NCBI GenBank assembly: GCA_030064795.1
Contig: JASJEI010000282.1
Location: forward strand, 1 to 18,993
DNA from: Pleurocapsa sp. MO_226.B13
Lineage (GTDB): Bacteria; Cyanobacteriota; Cyanobacteriia; Cyanobacteriales; Xenococcaceae
Direction of reading: 5' to 3'
Length of the DNA stretch: 18,993 nt
Below are positions 14,901 through 18,993 of the stretch, one piece after another (position 1 is the stretch's first letter; each line of letters starts with the position of its first letter). The position numbers were made by a program, and so were the translations under genes. The notes under the pieces were generated by a model. That model was not told the origin of the DNA, ran no database searches, and was given only the letters and a program-made list of their open reading frames with translations.

Positions 14901-17900
14901 ATGAGTTCTCAGTTAGACCCTGCAATTCTCGCTGCTATAACCGCCGAAGCACGCCAGTGTTTTTTAGACGAAGATGCCCCAGAGTATCTTCAAATGCTCG
15001 AACAAGGCTTGCAAGATCGCGAAAATCCTGACTTTACTTCCTTGCTGCGGGCCGCTCATTCTCTTAAAGGTGGAGCGGGTTTGGCATCACTGACTAGTCT
15101 ACAAAATTTAGCTCACAAGCTAGAAGATGTGTTATTAGGAATTCAAGAAGAAACAATTTCCGAACGAGAGTTAGCTTGGATCTTAGTCGAAAAAGGAGTT
15201 GATGAAATTGGCTATGTTTTGAGTCAAGCTCAGAATGTGGATGATGCGATCGCCAACCCTGAATTGATTAAGGCTTTAGAAGATTTATTAAGCTCTAGCT
15301 CATCGAGCCAGCAAAATACCACCAGCGATCGCGATCCTGCTGAGGGTCAACATAACCTGATTTATAACACTTTGACAATTGAGCTAGAAGATAATTTGCT
15401 GGCGATCGAAGAACTTGAATTAGACACTCCCCCAGAAGTACTCGAACCGTTACTGTCGGGTTTCGCCGATGAATGTCTATTTCTAGCTGAAACTTTGGAT
15501 TTGCCTTGGTTAGAGGAAGCGACAGCACCAATTACTCAGGCGTTAGCATCGGATGCAGACACTGTAGAAGTATTACTCTTAACCAAAGAAATAATTATCG
15601 ATTTACGAGAGCGAATCGATAATTATTTGGAAAACTTAGCTGTTTTTGAAGCTTCTGACTCGCCAAAAGATGGAGAAGAAAACCAGGAGTTAGTTGCTGA
15701 AACTCTCAATCGAGAATTAGAGGATATTTGTCAGGCGATCGCCGATCTAGCGATGGATACTCCCGAAGCAGTAATCGAGGAAGCTTTAACTAGCTTTGCT
15801 GATGAGTGTACTTTTATGGGGGAAACTTTACAATTGCTTTGGTTGATCGAAGCCGTAGCACCGATTGAAACTCTGATTGCCGAGGTCGAACCTCTAGAAG
15901 CTTTATTGACAGTACAAGAACTAGTTGGGGCAATTCTTCAGCAACGCGATCGCTATCTACAAGAATTTGAACGAGTCGATTTTGCCGACGATCGAGGTGT
16001 ATCCGCAGAAGACAACGAAGCAGTAGCCTTTAGAGAAGAAGATTATCACCTAGAAGATGCAGAATTAGAAGTTGGCAAGGGATTTTTTGATTTTGAGCAA
16101 GATGAAGAGGAAGAACAACTGACGACAGTGATGTTCGCGCCTTCTACTGTATCCCAAGAAAAAATAGTCTCTAAAGTAGCAGATGAGTCTCCAAAAAATC
16201 CTGCTAACCAAGTCAAAATTCCTTTAGAAAGACTACAGGAGATGACCAATCATGTAGAGGAACTAATTCTAAGCCATTCCCGTTTTAGTCGTCAACAACA
16301 GTTACTCAATCAAGCCAATCGGCGTTTGCGATCGCTAACTCGTCAGTTTGAACCGATTCGCGAGCAAATCCAAAATTTATACGCTCGCTTGGCTATTCGT
16401 CCTACGGATTTATCTCCCCAAGATAGTGAGATTGAGGATGATAGTTTTGATTCTTTGGAAATGGATCGATATACAGACTTACATACTAGTCTGCAATCTT
16501 TCCAAGAATTGATGTTACAGATCCAGGAAACTCGCACCGATATTGATTTTGTTGACCGAGAATTAGCTGAAGATGTCGAACAAACTCAGAAAAATTTGGA
16601 CAGTATTTATTCCCAAGTTACGAACTCTCGTCTAGTTCCATTTGATTTACTAGCAAAGAGATTTGTTCCCCAGATTAAAGGTTTGAGCCAGCGTTTTGAC
16701 AAACCAGTTAACTTAGAAATTGAGGGCAAGAGTACTCTAGTCGATCGCATACTGCTAGAACAACTCCAAACTCCCCTGACACATTTACTTAATAATGCTT
16801 TTGACCATGGCATCGAATCTAAATACGAACGTTTTGCCAACGGTAAACCAGAAATCGCCACAATTTTATTAACTGCCAAACTCCAAAAAAATCAGCTAGT
16901 AATTACGATTAAAGACGACGGTGGTGGAATTAAAATTGAAAAGGTCTATAAGCGAGCTAGAGAAAGGGGAATCTGCCCCCCAGACACATCCCTCAAAGAT
17001 TTCCAACCAGAAGAAATTTTAAACTGGATTTTTGAACCCGATTTTTCTACCGCAGCCCAAGTCAGCGATATTTCTGGCCGAGGTATGGGGTTGGATATTG
17101 TACTTAATTTAATCCGTCAACTCAAAGGTCAACTACAGGTGCAAACCGATTCTGGTTTGGGTTCTACTTTTACCATTACTCTGCCTCTCAACCTGAGCCT
17201 GCAATCACTAATGTTGGTTCAATTACAAAATCGGTTAGTAGCTATTCCTCACACTAGTATTAGGGAAATTTTACCTTACAGAGATTTATATTTTACCGAC
17301 GGACAAAAAAAACAGATTCATTGGCAACAACAAATTATTTCGCTGGCTGCTGTCTCTAATTTATTTCCCTGTCCTAGAGAACCTTTAAAATTGAGTCAAG
17401 GCAAAGTTGGGATCGTCCTCGAAACAGCTTTTGAACCCCTGGCAATCTTAGTTGATGCCATAGTCGGCGAAGAAAAATTAATTATTAAGCCTTTTGATGA
17501 GACTATTCCCGTACCAGCCTATGTAGCAGGTTGTACGGTATTAGGTACGGGAAAAGTAATCCCTGTAATTCTTCCTCAAGGTTTAGAACAAGAAGCCATT
17601 TCCTCTGCATCAGTTCGAGAAAGTGCAATTACTGTAGCCAGTATCACTTCGACTGTTTTGGTAGCAGAAGATTCGGTAGCCACCCGAAGAATGCTAGATA
17701 AAATACTAACTGCTGTTGGTTATCAAGTTATTGTTTGTCGAGATGGACAAGATGCTTTAGAACAAATCGAGCGCTACAAGGGCAGAATCGACCTAATTAT
17801 TTCGGATGTAGAAATGCCTAGACTAAATGGTTTTGAATTGCTAGAAAAAGTCAGAGCTAAACCAGCCTTTTATAATACACCAGTATTAATTGCTACTTCC

Positions 17901-18014
17901 CGTACGGGCGATCGTCATAAACAAAAAGCCAAACAACTGGGAGCAACCGAATATCTTGGCAAACCCATTCAACCCCAAAAATTGCTCGATACCGTAGCAG
18001 CACTGTTGAAATGA
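14901..18014 (+). CDS. pilL: Hybrid CheA-type histidine kinase with receiver (PilL/PixL-like)
   Basis: The protein has 1037 residues. It has an N-terminal HPt domain with the phospho-His at 53 (AHSLKGGAGL). Two repeats of one helical domain follow at about 156-250 and 267-360, each with ELED, DTP, FADEC, ETL and a W-L/I-EA-AP motif but no His in the phospho-site. Then come the dimerisation region (about 437-580), the HATPase (N-box HLLNNAFDHGIES 628-640, DDGGG 672-676, GRGMGLD 726-732), a CheW-like domain (about 763-895), and a C-terminal receiver with phospho-Asp969 and Lys in YLGKP. It should phosphorylate the upstream regulators in response to the receptor. It is separated from the receptor gene by 248 bp, so it may have its own promoter as well. 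It corresponds to PixL/HmpE/PilL in homologous loci. Confidence 0.92.
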   Translation: MSSQLDPAILAAITAEARQCFLDEDAPEYLQMLEQGLQDRENPDFTSLLRAAHSLKGGAGLASLTSLQNLAHKLEDVLLGIQEETISERELAWILVEKGVDEIGYVLSQAQNVDDAIANPELIKALEDLLSSSSSSQQNTTSDRDPAEGQHNLIYNTLTIELEDNLLAIEELELDTPPEVLEPLLSGFADECLFLAETLDLPWLEEATAPITQALASDADTVEVLLLTKEIIIDLRERIDNYLENLAVFEASDSPKDGEENQELVAETLNRELEDICQAIADLAMDTPEAVIEEALTSFADECTFMGETLQLLWLIEAVAPIETLIAEVEPLEALLTVQELVGAILQQRDRYLQEFERVDFADDRGVSAEDNEAVAFREEDYHLEDAELEVGKGFFDFEQDEEEEQLTTVMFAPSTVSQEKIVSKVADESPKNPANQVKIPLERLQEMTNHVEELILSHSRFSRQQQLLNQANRRLRSLTRQFEPIREQIQNLYARLAIRPTDLSPQDSEIEDDSFDSLEMDRYTDLHTSLQSFQELMLQIQETRTDIDFVDRELAEDVEQTQKNLDSIYSQVTNSRLVPFDLLAKRFVPQIKGLSQRFDKPVNLEIEGKSTLVDRILLEQLQTPLTHLLNNAFDHGIESKYERFANGKPEIATILLTAKLQKNQLVITIKDDGGGIKIEKVYKRARERGICPPDTSLKDFQPEEILNWIFEPDFSTAAQVSDISGRGMGLDIVLNLIRQLKGQLQVQTDSGLGSTFTITLPLNLSLQSLMLVQLQNRLVAIPHTSIREILPYRDLYFTDGQKKQIHWQQQIISLAAVSNLFPCPREPLKLSQGKVGIVLETAFEPLAILVDAIVGEEKLIIKPFDETIPVPAYVAGCTVLGTGKVIPVILPQGLEQEAISSASVRESAITVASITSTVLVAEDSVATRRMLDKILTAVGYQVIVCRDGQDALEQIERYKGRIDLIISDVEMPRLNGFELLEKVRAKPAFYNTPVLIATSRTGDRHKQKAKQLGATEYLGKPIQPQKLLDTVAALLK

Positions 18015-18054
18015 CCAACTGGCAATTAGTCATCCGATCGTAGCTAAGAGGATG

Positions 18055-18067
18055 TCTGAAAAGTCAT
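18055..18067 (+). repeat. Possible left inverted repeat of the IS remnant
   Basis: TCTGAAAAGTCAT, in the context AGGATGTCTGAAAAGTCA, lies 87 bases before the transposase ATG and resembles IS5-family ends as I know them. An inverted copy with one mismatch (ATGACTTTTGAGA, 18978-18990) lies at the very end of the window. If both are ends, the element spans about 940 bp. Because the transposase 3' end is missing, the pairing may be coincidental or belong to another copy. Confidence 0.35.
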
Positions 18068-18153
18068 GCATAAATGCGATCGCTGATAAAAATTAGAAAA
18101 ACTCTCGCGCTTATTTAATCTGTCAATAGATAAAAAGACAGGTAACGAGAGCC

Positions 18154-18763
18154 ATGAATCAATCAGATCGTACTGATTTAACAGATGAGCAGTGGGAAAT
18201 AATCAAAACGTTGATTCCATCAGCGCTCGGCAGGAGGTCGTCCTCGAACGGTAGATATGAGAAGAGTGCTCGATGGAATCTTCTATATTTTGGTAGCTGG
18301 ATGTGCGTGGTGTTTGCTACCCCATGACTTTCCTAAGTGGAAAACGGTTTACCACTACTTTCGACAATGGCGAATTGATGGTGATTGGGAACGTATTCAC
18401 GAACAACTAAGATGCAGGGGTCGCTCGTCATTGAGGAGCATCACCAAGCGCCCATCAGCAGCAGTTCTCGATAGTCAATCAGTTAAGACAGGGACAATGA
18501 TTCACCGTGATGTCGGATATGATGCTGCTAAACAAATTAAGGGGCGTAAACGTCATGTTTTAGTGGATACTTTAGGATTATTGATTGTAGTGGTAGTCAC
18601 CGCAGCTAATCTTCCTGAAAGAGCAGGTGCAAAACTCGTGTTTTCCAGAGTGAAAGAAAAGCATGAGCAATTTTGGCGTCTAATAACGATTTGGGTTGAT
18701 GGGGGTGATCGAGGAAAAGACTTTATGAGATGGGTTATGGACACCTATAGTTATTTCAATTAA
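18154..18763 (+). pseudogene. IS5-family transposase, frameshifted and truncated
   Basis: The ATG at 18154 starts MNQSDRTDLTDEQWEIIKTLIPSA, a typical IS5-family N-terminus. Continuity is then lost: the homologous continuation GGRPRTVDMRRVLDGIFYILVAG is read one frame further on from about 18233. The second frame carries the first catalytic Asp in AVLDSQSVKT, GYDAAKQIKGRKRHVLVDTLG, and the second Asp in WVDGGDRGK. It ends at a TAA right after WVMDTY (18763). The segment with the catalytic Glu and the usual WVVERTFGWL region (about 60-70 residues) is absent from the sequence that follows. Some IS5 relatives use programmed frameshifting, but no slippery run is present here. With the C-terminus lost the copy cannot be active. 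Confidence 0.85.
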
Positions 18764-18993
18764 GTTTGAGACAAAGCATTCCTTCTATGACAAGTCTTTG
18801 AAGAAAAAAATGTTTCATTTTTATTTGAAATGACTATATCGATGGATCTTATACCATTTCTCGAAACCAGCTAGAAAGATAGCAAATTATTTTTTATTAA
18901 TTAAAATTCTTCAAATCCCTACTATGTTTAGTTTTTGAATTTTGAATTTTGAATTTTGAATTAAAACTAAGTCTCCAATGACTTTTGAGAACT
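18764..18993. other. AT-rich tail with a four-copy heptamer
   Basis: The sequence after the transposase fragment holds no recognisable gene and no continuation of the transposase in any frame I checked. TTTTGAA is repeated four times in perfect tandem at 18933-18960, followed by TT. Heptameric tandem repeats are a known class in cyanobacterial intergenic DNA, so this may be a local example. The window ends before any next gene. Confidence 0.6.

Noticed and set aside
18933..18960. CRISPR-like array
   Set aside because: The four TTTTGAA units are directly tandem, seven bases long, and have no spacers.

Overview
The window reads as cyanobacterial chromosome. HIP1 octamers (GCGATCGC) recur inside genes on both strands, the DNA is moderately AT-rich, and there is a CheA/MCP/CheW/CheY cluster led by a PatA-type regulator in the gene order of cyanobacterial phototaxis and pilus-motility operons. 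Cobyrinate amidation (CbiA) and cysteine synthesis (CysK) genes lie beside it. A coccoid or pleurocapsalean-type cyanobacterium fits, but the species cannot be named from sequence alone.

Region 1 (1-6219, + strand) is an unusual chaperone cluster. It holds the C-terminal part of an atypical Hsp70/DnaK; a small membrane protein with an N-terminal zinc ribbon and a C-terminal LysM domain; an 823-residue TPR-like protein whose start overlaps the previous stop; a second Hsp70 paralogue broken by an internal deletion with a frame change; a J-domain-like protein without the HPD triad; and a short GrpE-like protein. Together they resemble a private Hsp70 machine (Hsp70, J-like partner, GrpE-like exchange factor) with a possible envelope tether and a TPR adaptor. 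One of the two Hsp70s now looks dead.

Region 2 (6297-9846, - strand) holds housekeeping genes: a J-domain protein with an intact HPD, cysK, and cbiA. The 423 bases between cbiA and cysK are the most intriguing non-coding stretch. They contain a 14-bp long-range stem enclosing nested helices (a candidate structured RNA, best read on the + strand). On the opposite strand there is a 23-codon ORF with a perfect extended Shine-Dalgarno sequence and a plausible promoter.

Region 3 (10000-18014, + strand) is a chemotaxis-type operon in the order pilG-pilH-pilI-pilJ-pilL: PatA-type regulator, CheY, CheW, a Cache/HAMP methyl-accepting receptor with no GAF photosensor domain, and a hybrid CheA with HPt, kinase, CheW and receiver domains plus two internal repeats. 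It probably controls type IV pilus motility. A 248-bp gap before the CheA gene carries a perfect 20-bp palindrome and other repeat-like sequence.

Region 4 (18050-18993) is insertion-sequence debris: an IS5-family transposase with a frameshift near its N-terminus and a lost C-terminus, followed by AT-rich sequence with four perfect copies of a heptamer.
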